From Allobaculum mucilyticum (GTDB taxonomy: Bacteria > Bacillota_I > Bacilli_A > Erysipelotrichales > Erysipelotrichaceae), in contig NZ_CP078089.1 in the NCBI RefSeq assembly GCF_022701195.1, positions 1,240,001-1,304,000 on the forward strand: a DNA stretch of 64,000 nt, written 5' to 3'. Each line of letters begins with the position of its first letter. Position 1 is the stretch's first letter. The translations under genes were made by a program, and so were the position numbers. Below are positions 33,902 to 46,410 of the stretch, in pieces. The notes under the pieces are model-generated. The model saw nothing but the letters and a program-made list of their open reading frames with translations, ran no database searches and was not told the DNA's origin.

Positions 33902-35371
33902 ATGACTGAAACCGAAATTCGAAATCTGGTCAGACAGATTCAGCAGCGAAACACTGAAGACCGTACAACTGAAGTCAAAGCAGCCGCCATAGACTGTCCG
34001 AAGAAGCTGTATGATACCTTTTCCTCTTTCTCTAATCAGGATGAAGGCGGACGAATTGTCTTTGGTCTGGATGAAAAGCAGAAATTCAAAGTTGTCGGTG
34101 TTTATGATCCTGCCGATCTGCAGAAACAGATCAATAACAAGAGTCTGCAGATGGTTCCTCCGATCCGTCCGGAGATGAGCCTGGCGACGATTGAAGGAAT
34201 GCCTGTAGTTGTAGCGGAAATCACTGGCACAGATTATTGTGATCGACCCGTCTATTACAGGGAAGCCGGCATTCACAAAGGATCCTATATTCGTATTGGA
34301 GACTCAGATGAGCATATGACGGCTTATGAGATTTACCGGTATGAAGCATACAGAAAAAGTCTGAAAGAAGATCAGCGCCCAGTCGTAGACGGCTGGATCC
34401 TCCAGAACAGGCCCTTGCTTGACCAGTACCTGCTGGAGGTGAAGAACGGACGCCCAAATCTGTTTTCACATGTCTCTGACGACCAGATTCTGTCTCTGAA
34501 TAAAATCGAAGTCGATTCAAAGCCGTCCCTGACTGGTCTTCTTGTCTTTTCGAAATATCCGCAGTCAGCATTCCCTGGCTTAGGAATCACAGCAGTCGTT
34601 GTTCCAGGAACATCCATGGGTGATCATCTTCAGGATGGAGAACGCTTCAATGACAATCAGCGGATCGAAGGCTCTCTGCCGGAAATGCTGGAAGAAACAA
34701 TGCGTTTTGTCGAGCGGAACATGAAGCACAGAACCATCATCGATGAAAGCGGCAGAAGAACTGACCGCACAGAGTATCCATTGCGGGCCGTGCGTGAGGC
34801 TGTTCTTAACGCCCTCATTCATCGTGATTACAGTCGTTATACAGAGGGGACGCCAATACAGATCAGACTGTTCAGTGACCGCATGGAAATCATCAGTCCA
34901 GGCGGATTATATGGCGGATTTCCTGTCAGCCGTCTGGGCAAAGACAGTCCGGAATCCCGCAACAGTACACTCATTAAAACGCTTGAATTCCTGAAGGTTA
35001 CAGAAAATCGCTACAGCGGCATTCCGACTATGAAGCAGGAAATGGAAGCAGCAGGTCTTCCCCTTCCGGAGTTTGACGATAACGGCCGCAGTTTTACCGT
35101 AACGTTTCGTAACCATACCCCCGAAGATGACGCTGTATTAGAAGGTCTCTCTTCTTTGCAGAAAGAAGTAGCTGAATTCTGTCTGATTCCGCGCAGTCGC
35201 AAAGAGATCGCAGATCATTTCCAGAAAAGTTATGCCTATACCAGCAATTCCATTCTTCTACCAATGATTTCAGCCGGCTATCTTCTGGAAGACCATAAAG
35301 TTGGACGAACAGTCTATCTGATTACCGAACCAGATCTTGGAAAACAGCTTCGCGCGGATGCCGCCAAATAG
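33902..35371 (+). CDS. AlbA_2 (Schlafen-like) / HATPase putative regulator
   Basis: A 489-residue protein of the COG2865 type. The frame is open from 33770, but ATG 33902 has the AAAGGAAG site upstream and starts at the conserved domain. Residues about 20-140 form the AlbA_2 domain (TTEVKAAA, GGRIVFGLDE). About 285-400 form a HATPase_c_4 domain with the N-box EAVLNALIHRDY and EIISPGGLYGG. About 420-480 is a winged-helix-like end. The family is usually called a transcriptional regulator or ATP-dependent helicase-like protein; its biochemical activity is not settled. The ATCGAT array lies directly upstream, suggesting autoregulation. The stop TAG is one base from the rrn3 terminator tract. Confidence 0.85.
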   Translation: MTETEIRNLVRQIQQRNTEDRTTEVKAAAIDCPKKLYDTFSSFSNQDEGGRIVFGLDEKQKFKVVGVYDPADLQKQINNKSLQMVPPIRPEMSLATIEGMPVVVAEITGTDYCDRPVYYREAGIHKGSYIRIGDSDEHMTAYEIYRYEAYRKSLKEDQRPVVDGWILQNRPLLDQYLLEVKNGRPNLFSHVSDDQILSLNKIEVDSKPSLTGLLVFSKYPQSAFPGLGITAVVVPGTSMGDHLQDGERFNDNQRIEGSLPEMLEETMRFVERNMKHRTIIDESGRRTDRTEYPLRAVREAVLNALIHRDYSRYTEGTPIQIRLFSDRMEIISPGGLYGGFPVSRLGKDSPESRNSTLIKTLEFLKVTENRYSGIPTMKQEMEAAGLPLPEFDDNGRSFTVTFRNHTPEDDAVLEGLSSLQKEVAEFCLIPRSRKEIADHFQKSYAYTSNSILLPMISAGYLLEDHKVGRTVYLITEPDLGKQLRADAAK

Positions 35372-35414
35372 AAAAAGCCCGATGTCTTTGAGAATTGCTT
35401 CTCTGACATCGGGC
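35372..35414 (-). terminator. Intrinsic terminator of rrn3
   Basis: Stem GCCCGATGTC (35377-35386) with GACATCGGGC (35405-35414), T5 on the minus strand. It directly follows the stop codon of the convergent AlbA_2 gene. Confidence 0.9.
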
Positions 35415-35421
35415 TTATCTG

Positions 35422-35526
35422 TTCAGCAGCTTCCTATTTTTGCCTTGTGGCTATCGTCGGCGTTGAGCAGCTTGACTGCTGTGTTCGGGATGTTACAGGT
35501 ATATCCTGCTCGCTATCGCCACTGCA
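35422..35526 (-). rRNA. rrf: 5S ribosomal RNA (rrn3)
   Basis: Same sequence as the rrn2 5S, with helix III CUGU/ACAG. Confidence 0.92.
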
Positions 35527-35631
35527 CTTTAGTTGATTGAATGGATCTTTCAAAAACAAACATCAGTCTTCCGACACTTCTTCAGGCTTACAGTTATTCA
35601 ACTTTGCTTACGCTGCTTTCTCTCGAATCTT

Positions 35632-38509
<2,878 letters not shown>

Positions 38510-38779
38510 GTTCTCTATAACTTATGGTTACTAGTTATGCTTGTTTCGAGATATTTATTTACGTAAGAACTGTTTTCTAACTGTTTCGTTTGACTTTCGG
38601 TTATCTTTACAACTTTTCGTCAGACCTTACTGTTATGTCTTCTTACTGATGCTCGTTTTTCAAAGATCCATTCTTCTGGAAGATCGCTCTTCCAAAACCT
38701 CACAGACAGACTTCACTTCAATACTCATTTGCCAGAAATAAGTTTTCTCATCTCTGGGCTTCCTTGTACTTTCTCCTTA
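38510..38779 (-). other. 16S-23S spacer of rrn3, no tRNA
   Basis: Identical spacer to those of rrn1 and rrn2; no tRNA seen. Confidence 0.8.
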
Positions 38780-40307
<1,528 letters not shown>

Positions 40308-40604
40308 ATATTGACTCAACGCTATTGCGTTTTGTGATTATGATTGTTCGAGTACTTTCAGTGATTTTAAGAATCGACGTTTGAATGTATATTCGAATTT
40401 CTTTGTCTGTCTGTAAAGTTTTCAAAGAGCCATCATTTGTGAATCACTCGATGTGACTCACAAGGTTTGTTTATCATATCATCCTGACTTTCTGTCGTCA
40501 ACACTTTTATGTGAATTTCTTTTAGGATTTCACAACCAGCGTTTTCTGCGATAAGTAAAGATGATTTGATGTCTGAGAGAAGCGATTTCCCTCAGCGCTC
40601 AACT

Positions 40605-40633
40605 ATAATAACACCGCTCCAGAAAGGATGCAA
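40605..40633 (-). promoter_or_regulatory. rrn3 promoter
   Basis: TTGCAT (40628-40633), 17 bases, TATTAT (40605-40610) on the minus strand, as in rrn1 and rrn2. The leader boxA-like element lies near 40414-40429. Confidence 0.8.
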
Positions 40634-40830
40634 GCATTATTTGTGATTTTCTTTAAGAATTTCACAAGTTGATTTCAGCTCTGCTTCCTATCGAAAACAG
40701 CTTTCTAATTAAAGCAAAACGCCCTGTTGACGGTCAAGCAATTGCACCTTTTCTATCCGTATTTTTTTAGGCTGCGAACTGCAGAAGAATCTGGCGCGCG
40801 TTCCTCTTTGTATTCAGAGCACCGTTTCAG

Positions 40831-40995
40831 CTCAAATGATTTGAGTCGATTCTTCCGATCGAATCAAACGATATGATTCGATTTTTGCAATCGAATCAGT
40901 CAATGTGACTTGATCTCCGGAATCAACTCATTCGATTTGATCCGATGCAGGAAATCGAATCAAATCAGCTGTATCGATTTTCACAGTTGAATCAG
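40831..40995. repeat. Array of TCGA-centred GATTCGAT/ATCGAATC motifs
   Basis: The segment opens with the palindrome CTCAAATGATTTGAG (40831-40845). TCGA cores then follow at 40846, 40859, 40878, 40891, 40932, 40955 and 40974, mostly within TGATTCGAT or ATCGAATCA on either strand, with related GAATCA boxes at 40920 and 40989. Spacing is 13, 19, 13, 41, 23 and 19, so less regular than at 33735. It sits before a decayed relative of the AlbA_2 regulator, in the same position as the ATCGAT array before the intact one. The rest of 40634-41126 shows no gene. Confidence 0.7.
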
Positions 40996-41126
40996 CCAAA
41001 TCCTGTCCATTGGATCTGCAGATACTGCATTGCTTCTGCAAGACGCATTACCCCTGCGCTGATCTATCCAGTATGTCCGACATCCGCCCGTCTGCCTCTG
41101 CAGACAGGAATCAAAGAAGGAAGGAG

Positions 41127-42013
41127 ATGAATGAAATGCAGTCAGAAAAAGAATCAGTTCTGATATTTCGCACTTTTGAAAAAATGTTCGAAAACACTCT
41201 GGGTATTTCTTTGGAAATCCCGAATACCCTTATTGCATCAGGTCTCTATGATCCTGACCAGGGAAGCTATGCCGATGCCGGTCTTCTTCTCAGCGATCAG
41301 AATCCTTTTCCCGGCATTGATCTCTCTGTCTATGGAAAAGCCCGGACCATTCTGAAGAAAAGACTGACTTTCGAAAATGAATCAGTCCTGGATCAGATCC
41401 AGAAGGTGCTCTCTGTCTTTAAAAAGCATTTCACCTGTGAAACCATCAACAGTTTTTACAGAACAGTAAAAGAGCAAATTCCCCTGAACGGATTTCGCGA
41501 TGTTCTTGTGAATACGGTGGCTCATCGGGAGTGGCAGACTGATGTGCCTGTCAGAATCGAGTTTTTTGAAAACTCTGTACCCATAATTTCTCCAAGCAGA
41601 CTGCCAGACGGGATGAACAAAGAGGATTGTCTGTCCTGTCACAACCTGGCCATTCTCAGAAATCCTTCTCTCGTTTTTGTTTTTCGACAGTTCAGTCTGA
41701 TTAACCCGTTCGGAGCAGTCACGGCAAATATTCAGGCTGCCTATTCTTCGTACTCATGAAAGCTGGTACTTGAAATCCAGCCAGACCAGATCAGTGTGCC
41801 TTTACCAGCTTTGGAGATGGTATTTTGCCGAATCCGGGAGAGGAAAAAGTCTTCAGACTTGTCGGAAGTTATGGATCGATCTGCGCAGCGGATCTTTTAA
41901 AAGAGGTTTCTATTTCAAAGTCTGCGCTGATCCGGATTCTGAACCGGCTGATCGAACAGAAACTCATTGTAACAAACGGAGCAGGACCATCCGTTTGTTA
42001 TTCCGCTAGATGA
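41127..42013 (+). pseudogene. Decayed AlbA_2/HATPase-family regulator lacking its N-terminal domain
   Basis: The first frame starts at 41127 or 41136 (GAAGGAG upstream) and is homologous to the middle and C-terminal parts of COG2865 proteins: SGLYDPDQGSYADAGLLLSD, then FRDVLVNTVAHREW (HATPase N-box) and IISPSRLPDGM. The AlbA_2 domain is absent. A TGA at 41757-41759 interrupts the frame, and the same frame goes on with the expected KLVLEIQPDQISVPLP. A shift near 41805-41820 then leads to the winged-helix end (FGDGILPNPGEEKVF...LLKEVSISKSALIRILNRLIEQ) finishing at 42013. So three lesions: N-terminal loss, one nonsense codon and one frameshift. Confidence 0.75.
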
Positions 42014-42261
42014 ACGGCATTACCAGGCGGCATCTGAACTGGTTATGTCTTTGAGGTCCCAGTTTCACTTTTTCTGCATCAGTCTGGTTATCTGCTATCT
42101 GGATTTCCCGCTTCTTTTCGACCAGAAAAGGTGTCCGAAAAGGAAAAACTGCTGACCGGTCTTTCTCTTTGGGGTTGTGACTCAGGGTGACTCTAATTAA
42201 AGATGTTGAACGATTGAACGCTGGAGGTGGTTTATGTGTACAGCTGTGATACGATCCATGC

Positions 42262-43353
42262 ATGAACAAAAAAACTCTTCTTCTGGGCATAACCCTCTTT
42301 TCCATGTTTTTTGGTGCGGGGAATCTGATCTTCGCACCGTTTCTTGGCGCTCAGTCCGGAACTCTGGTCTGGGCCGCTCTTGCCGGCATGCTGGTGACGA
42401 GCGTAATCATGCCGATCGCATCGATCTGCATCATCGCTCCTTATAAAACCGCTTCGAACATGATCGGCAAAATTTCAAAGCCGCTGGCTTTTGTCTTCAT
42501 GACTCTTGTCTATCTCCTGATCGGTCCCTGCATCGCAATCCCCCGAACCGCATCCACTGCTCTTGAAATGTGGAGCTGGCTTCTGCCGCAGGGATGGATT
42601 TCCTATGCAGCTGTTCTTCTGTTCTTTGCAGCAGCATGGGCCATGGCTGTTCATCCCGGCAAACTCAAAGACATTCTCGGCCGCGTGATGGGACCAATTC
42701 TCCTGCTGCTGATTCTGTTTGTCTGTGTTCCTCTGCTTTTTGCTCCCGCAGATCCTGTCGGCGCATCTGAACTGTATGCCGCTTCCCCCTTTATGACGGG
42801 ACTGAATGAAGGCTATCAGACGATGGATATCCTTGCGGCGTTCTGCTTTGGCATCCTGATCTCCACAAGTATTCAGAAAATGAACCTGAAAAATCCGCAG
42901 AAAGTTCTGATGTCTTCTGCTCTTGTTGCCGGTGTACTGCTGGCTGCGGTATATACCCTGCTTGCTGTATGCACATCCAGACAGAGCGCATTGCTTCAGC
43001 CGCTGACGAACGGCGCACAGATTCTTTCGACGGCTGCCACAATGACATGGGGCAGCTTTGGCCGGATCCTGTGCGGTCTGATCTTCCTGATTGCCTGCCT
43101 GAATGTCTGCTCCGGACTTCTTGCCTGCTGCAGTGAATACTTCCAGGAGACATTCCCGAAGCTTTCCTACAGAAACTGGCTTCTGATCTTTACGGTTACC
43201 GGCGCTCTGGTTGCATGTACTGGTCTTGACGGAATTCTTTCCTGGTCCGGAACTTTACTGTCCTGGATCTGCCCGATCGCTCTGATCATCCTTGCGATTG
43301 GCCTCTGGAACACTCTGCGTTCCCGCAAATCCGCTAAGAAAGAGGCGGAATAA
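42262..43353 (+). CDS. brnQ: Branched-chain amino acid carrier (BrnQ/LIVCS family)
   Basis: A 363-residue membrane protein with about ten hydrophobic helices, starting with the family signature FSMFFGAGNLIFAPFLG. The family imports leucine, isoleucine and valine with Na+ or H+. It is shorter than the usual 430-450 residues, and the FGAGNLIFPP motif has APF. The start at 42262 is fixed by a stop at 42247 in the same frame. It has no Shine-Dalgarno of its own: the strong CTGGAGGTGG at 42221-42230 instead serves an ATG at 42234 in another frame that overlaps the first 180 bases. This may be translational coupling to a leader frame. A terminator follows at 43394. Confidence 0.85.
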   Translation: MNKKTLLLGITLFSMFFGAGNLIFAPFLGAQSGTLVWAALAGMLVTSVIMPIASICIIAPYKTASNMIGKISKPLAFVFMTLVYLLIGPCIAIPRTASTALEMWSWLLPQGWISYAAVLLFFAAAWAMAVHPGKLKDILGRVMGPILLLLILFVCVPLLFAPADPVGASELYAASPFMTGLNEGYQTMDILAAFCFGILISTSIQKMNLKNPQKVLMSSALVAGVLLAAVYTLLAVCTSRQSALLQPLTNGAQILSTAATMTWGSFGRILCGLIFLIACLNVCSGLLACCSEYFQETFPKLSYRNWLLIFTVTGALVACTGLDGILSWSGTLLSWICPIALIILAIGLWNTLRSRKSAKKEAE

Positions 43354-43393
43354 ATCAATCTGACATTAAGTTTCCAAAATTTTTTTAATTCCC

Positions 43394-43424
43394 GGAGGCG
43401 CTACCTATACCGCCTCTTTTTTTA
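43394..43424 (+). terminator. Terminator of brnQ
   Basis: GAGGCG (43395-43400) pairs with CGCCTC (43411-43416), followed by a run of eight T. Confidence 0.8.
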
Positions 43425-43433
43425 AAGACAGGA

Positions 43434-43465
43434 AGCGCTGGCATTGTGATCTGCCAGCGCTTTTG
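43434..43465. terminator. Second hairpin between brnQ and the DUF4097 gene
   Basis: AGCGCTGGCA (43434-43443) pairs perfectly with TGCCAGCGCT (43452-43461). T4 follows on the plus strand and only a weak tract on the minus strand. It is the first strong hairpin after the stop of the minus-strand operon and may serve both sides. Confidence 0.6.
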
Positions 43466-43484
43466 TGTGTTTTATCTATTGCTT

Positions 43485-44483
43485 CTACTGTTCAAACATC
43501 AGATCAATCTGGCCAAGCGACGCACAGATTGAAAGTTTTCCTTCAGGATTTTTTGCACGGCTTTCGTACTGATCTTCACTGCCGACTGATTGTCCATTGA
43601 TCACAATCTGGCCAAGATCTGCTTCAAGGTCCCGACTGTAGTCTTCTTCTTTTCCGGCAATGGACAGTATCGCTTCGCCAAGATCTACCGAAGCATTCAG
43701 ATCGCCGTTCAGATGGATGTTTTCTGCACGAAGGCTTCCGGCATCCACCGCAAACCTTGCTTTTCCAATTGCGGTATCTATGATTTCCACACTGCCGGCA
43801 TCAAGCTCTGCCTGCAGATCTGCGATTTCAGAGCTGCGGATTTCCACGTTTCCCGCACTGCATTCAATTCTCAGGGAACCGCACTGCATATCTTCTACGC
43901 TCACGGAGCCGGCATCCGACTGAATCCTGACATCAAGCTGATCCGGAACAGTAACTACGGCCTGCCAGGGGAAATATCCGCCAAAGACACTGATCCGACT
44001 GGCAGAAATCTGAAGGTTCCAGTTTTTGTTTTTAAAAGATTCTCTGACCTGAATCTTCCGGAGATCGTGTTCTTTTTCAGCCAGAACCTGCACGCTGAGC
44101 GTATCGCCCCGGACAATGCTTACATCGCCTGCATCAATTTTCAGATCGATCTTCTCAGCTGTTCCGGATGGCGAAAAAGTTCGTTCATTCTCATTCTCGA
44201 TCGTGCGCGGTGAAACCGAATAATCAGTTTCTCCCTCTACGGCTCCAGTCGTTTCGTCACCGAATGCGGTTGCCGGAGCTGAGGAATCTGTCTGCAGGTC
44301 TGCTTCGTCCATCTCAGACATTCCATCACCGACTTGCAGCCTGGCAATCGAGTCGGGTCCTATGGAAAACTCTGCATATTTCCAGATCGGACTGTCTGAG
44401 TGGCTGATGGCAACACCGGTAAAAACCGCACCAAGAGCAAGACAGATTCCGCCGGCTGCAGCGAGCAGTTTAAAATGTTTCAT
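43485..44483 (-). CDS. DUF4097 beta-strand-repeat exported protein
   Basis: A 332-residue protein. The start at 44483 has AAGGGAG upstream and overlaps the preceding stop as ATGA; an earlier in-frame ATG at 44501 is less likely. N-terminal membrane segment (about 6-25), an Asp/Glu/Ser/Thr-rich linker, then a DUF4097 domain (about 105-330) of short repeats such as IKIDAGDVSI, QSDAGSVSVED and VDAGSLRAENI, which build a beta-helix-like fold. It is the third gene of a PadR-HAAS-DUF4097 operon, an arrangement common in Firmicutes and linked to envelope-stress sensing. The exact function is unknown. Confidence 0.85.
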   Translation of the reverse strand: MKHFKLLAAAGGICLALGAVFTGVAISHSDSPIWKYAEFSIGPDSIARLQVGDGMSEMDEADLQTDSSAPATAFGDETTGAVEGETDYSVSPRTIENENERTFSPSGTAEKIDLKIDAGDVSIVRGDTLSVQVLAEKEHDLRKIQVRESFKNKNWNLQISASRISVFGGYFPWQAVVTVPDQLDVRIQSDAGSVSVEDMQCGSLRIECSAGNVEIRSSEIADLQAELDAGSVEIIDTAIGKARFAVDAGSLRAENIHLNGDLNASVDLGEAILSIAGKEEDYSRDLEADLGQIVINGQSVGSEDQYESRAKNPEGKLSICASLGQIDLMFEQ

Positions 44484-45205
44484 GCGCTTTCTCCCTTCCA
44501 TGCCGTTCTGTACAGACCGGCAAGCTGATCAAACGCTTTGCAAATCCACTTTTTAAGCAAAGAGAAGAATCCAGGAAACCCTTTTGTAAAAAGTGCTTTT
44601 CCATAGCAGAGCATCAGACAGAACACGCCTGCGCACACCAGAATCAGTCCAACAAGGAAAAGCTGCACCATTGGATCTGTTCCGATTAGTCCGAAAAGCC
44701 GGTATCCGTAAACGCCGATTCCGCAAAGACTTGCCAGCGCAAAGGTAATCACAATCAGAACCTGAGCGATCATGATCATCACCGCACAGGCAATCAGACT
44801 GGCCGCAAAGAAGATGCCAACGCCAAGAAGCGGAATAGCTGCGATCAGCAGAATGCGAATCACAAGATTCTGTGTCTGCTCAAGAGTATCCTGCCTGTCG
44901 CTCTTTTCCGCTCTGAACGGTTCTGTCACCCCTCCATTTGAAAAATTCTGATCCGTATCCTGCGGTTCTGACGGCTTGCAGATCTGCTCTGCATCTGGCA
45001 AAGGAGGAATCTGCAGCAGGTCATCCATCAGACTGGCTGCGTAGTCATCAACCGGTCCAAGTTCTGCAATGACTTCCTCTTCATGAGACTCTCCGGCTTC
45101 CTCGAAGTATTCATCGACATAGCGCAGGGCTTCAATCTTCTCGGCGAATGGTACGCGCGCCAGTTTTGCTTCAAGTGCATCAAGATACTCAGCTCTGGTC
45201 ATCAT
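44480..45205 (-). CDS. HAAS (DUF1700) signalling-domain membrane protein
   Basis: A 241-residue protein. The N-terminal HAAS domain (about 1-80; MTRAEYLDALEAKLA...YVDEYFEEAGES...ELGPVDDYAASLM) is followed by an acidic linker and three hydrophobic helices (about 115-215). HAAS domains typically sit beside PadR-type regulators and are thought to link membrane state to PadR. The start overlaps the end of padR by 17 bases and its stop overlaps the next start, so the three genes are probably translationally coupled. Codon 2 is also ATG and could be the start. Confidence 0.88.
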   Translation of the reverse strand: MMTRAEYLDALEAKLARVPFAEKIEALRYVDEYFEEAGESHEEEVIAELGPVDDYAASLMDDLLQIPPLPDAEQICKPSEPQDTDQNFSNGGVTEPFRAEKSDRQDTLEQTQNLVIRILLIAAIPLLGVGIFFAASLIACAVMIMIAQVLIVITFALASLCGIGVYGYRLFGLIGTDPMVQLFLVGLILVCAGVFCLMLCYGKALFTKGFPGFFSLLKKWICKAFDQLAGLYRTAWKGESA

Positions 45206-45542
45206 TCATTTCTCCTTTCGCAGAATCATGGACTCCATCATCTGGCAGAACCTCGTTGATTCGTTTCGAAAATGTCATCCATTCTGCACGCAATGCGTAA
45301 TACATCTCTTTTCCCTCTTCTGTCAGTGCGTAATACCGCCTCATCCGGCCGTCATAGGGCAGATCGTATGTGCGCAGAAGTCCGCTTCGGGTAAGTCTTC
45401 GCAGCACTGGATACAACGACGATTCAGACAGATCAAATTTTTCTTTCATCTGTCTGGTCAGCCTGTAGCCGTACTGATCTTCTCTGTACACCAGTCCGAG
45501 CACGCAAAGTTCCAGCAGATTTCCATTTAATGTGATCGCCAT
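45189..45542 (-). CDS. PadR-family transcriptional regulator
   Basis: A 117-residue winged-helix repressor. The typical core LCVLGLVYREDQYGYRLTRQM, SLYPVLRRL, and RRYYALTEEGKEMY is present. The start has AGAGG upstream. The gene leads its operon, and a perfect palindrome overlapping the promoter immediately upstream suggests that it represses itself and the two genes behind it. Confidence 0.93.
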   Translation of the reverse strand: MAITLNGNLLELCVLGLVYREDQYGYRLTRQMKEKFDLSESSLYPVLRRLTRSGLLRTYDLPYDGRMRRYYALTEEGKEMYYALRAEWMTFSKRINEVLPDDGVHDSAKGEMNDDQS

Positions 45543-45560
45543 AATATAACCTCTACGACA

Positions 45561-45589
45561 ATATTATATGTTGTATAATATGCGGTCAA
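45561..45589 (-). promoter_or_regulatory. PadR-operon promoter with overlapping palindromic operator
   Basis: On the minus strand TTGACC (45584-45589) is followed by TATAAT or TAATAT 15-17 bases on. An 8+5+8 perfect palindrome, ATATTATA-CAACA-TATAATAT, fills 45561-45581 and covers the -10 region. It starts 19 bases before the padR start codon. It fits an autorepression site, though binding is inferred. Confidence 0.7.
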
Positions 45590-45676
45590 TCTTCCCTCTG
45601 TCTCCGTTATAAAACGTTAATTTTCAAAATGCCGGTCGGTAATAAGCCGGCAGCTAAGTCAGAAAAAAGAATAACC

Positions 45677-45713
45677 GCAAAAAACGGCATTCCACGGAAA
45701 ACAAGGAATGCCG
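45677..45713 (-). terminator. Terminator after the acetyltransferase remnant
   Basis: CGGCATTCC (45685-45693) pairs with GGAATGCCG (45705-45713); six T follow on the minus strand. Confidence 0.8.
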
Positions 45714-45810
45714 TCATTTCCATAATGAGGAAAGTTCGATCAAGGTAAATTTCTCAAAAAGTCCAGATCCTGAGATGAACCCGGTAAATAGCTTAACCAA
45801 TGCAGGTTTG

Positions 45811-46101
45811 TTATTTGCCAAGACCCTTTTCGAGCAGAACGAGTTTCACATCCGGGATTCCGTTCAACTCTGTAGGGACAATCCCGACTTCTGTATAGCC
45901 ATGTTTTCCATACATAGCTCTGGCCGCCTTATTTTTTTCGTATGGATCCAGCCTGAGTTCTGAACATCCAGGCTCCAATGCGTACTGTTCATAGAAGGCA
46001 AGGAACTGTCTTCCATATCCTTTGCATCCTTTGCCGGTGCATTCTGGAGAAATGACAAGCGTATGCAGAACACAGACATCTTCATCCGGAACGTGTCTCA
46101 C
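45811..46101 (-). pseudogene. GNAT acetyltransferase, C-terminal half only
   Basis: About 96 residues match the second half of a GNAT fold: VCVLHTLVISPECTGKGCKGYGRQF (strand 4 and the acetyl-CoA loop, here GKGCKGYG rather than the usual RGxGxG spacing), then ELRLDPYEKNKAARAMYGKHGYTEVG. Strands 1-3 are missing. The frame is open further to 46230, but that part is a low-complexity translation of a DNA repeat array (46106-46208), not a domain. The first likely start is a GTG at 46101. Probably a truncated, non-functional gene. Confidence 0.65.
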
Positions 46102-46105
46102 CGAG

Positions 46106-46208
46106 TGATACGCATTGCAGCTGAAATGACACGAATGTGACCTGTAATGACTCGTATTCGGTCTGCAGCAACCCGAATATGATCCGTAACAGGACTCATG
46201 CGATCGGC
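46106..46208. repeat. Degenerate array of 15-bp palindromic units, 21-22 bp period
   Basis: Units GACACGAATGTGACC (46128), GACTCGTATTCGGTC (46149), ACCCGAATATGATCC (46171) and GACTCATGCGATCGGC (46193) follow each other at 21-22 bp, with a weaker unit near 46106. They share a CGAAT/ATTCG core. The separators contain TGTAAT, TGCAGCA and GTAACA. It lies directly upstream of the GNAT remnant. Confidence 0.65.
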
Positions 46209-46225
46209 ACTTCAAAAACCGACAA

Positions 46226-46274
46226 TTCAAAAAGAGCGGATCTCCTGGATTCTTCCAGTGCAGATCCGCTCTTT
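46226..46274 (-). terminator. Terminator of the SGNH/LamG gene
   Basis: AAAGAGCGGATCT (46231-46243) pairs with AGATCCGCTCTTT (46262-46274), followed by a T run on the minus strand. It lies 137 bases beyond the stop at 46411. Confidence 0.88.
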
Positions 46275-46410
46275 GCGAAACTTCAGCTGAATTGCGGGCA
46301 TTTTCTGAATGCCCTGTCTGTTTCCTTATTTCCTATACCTGTATTTTACACGGCATCCGATAGTTCAAGGTTCGGAATGGAACAGAACGTTCACTTTTAT
46401 AAGCTGGATA

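Noticed and set aside
42011-42233. T-box or other riboswitch before brnQ
   Set aside because: An AGGGTGACTC stretch resembles part of a T-box, but the AGGGTGGNACCGCG motif, specifier stem and antiterminator are not visible.
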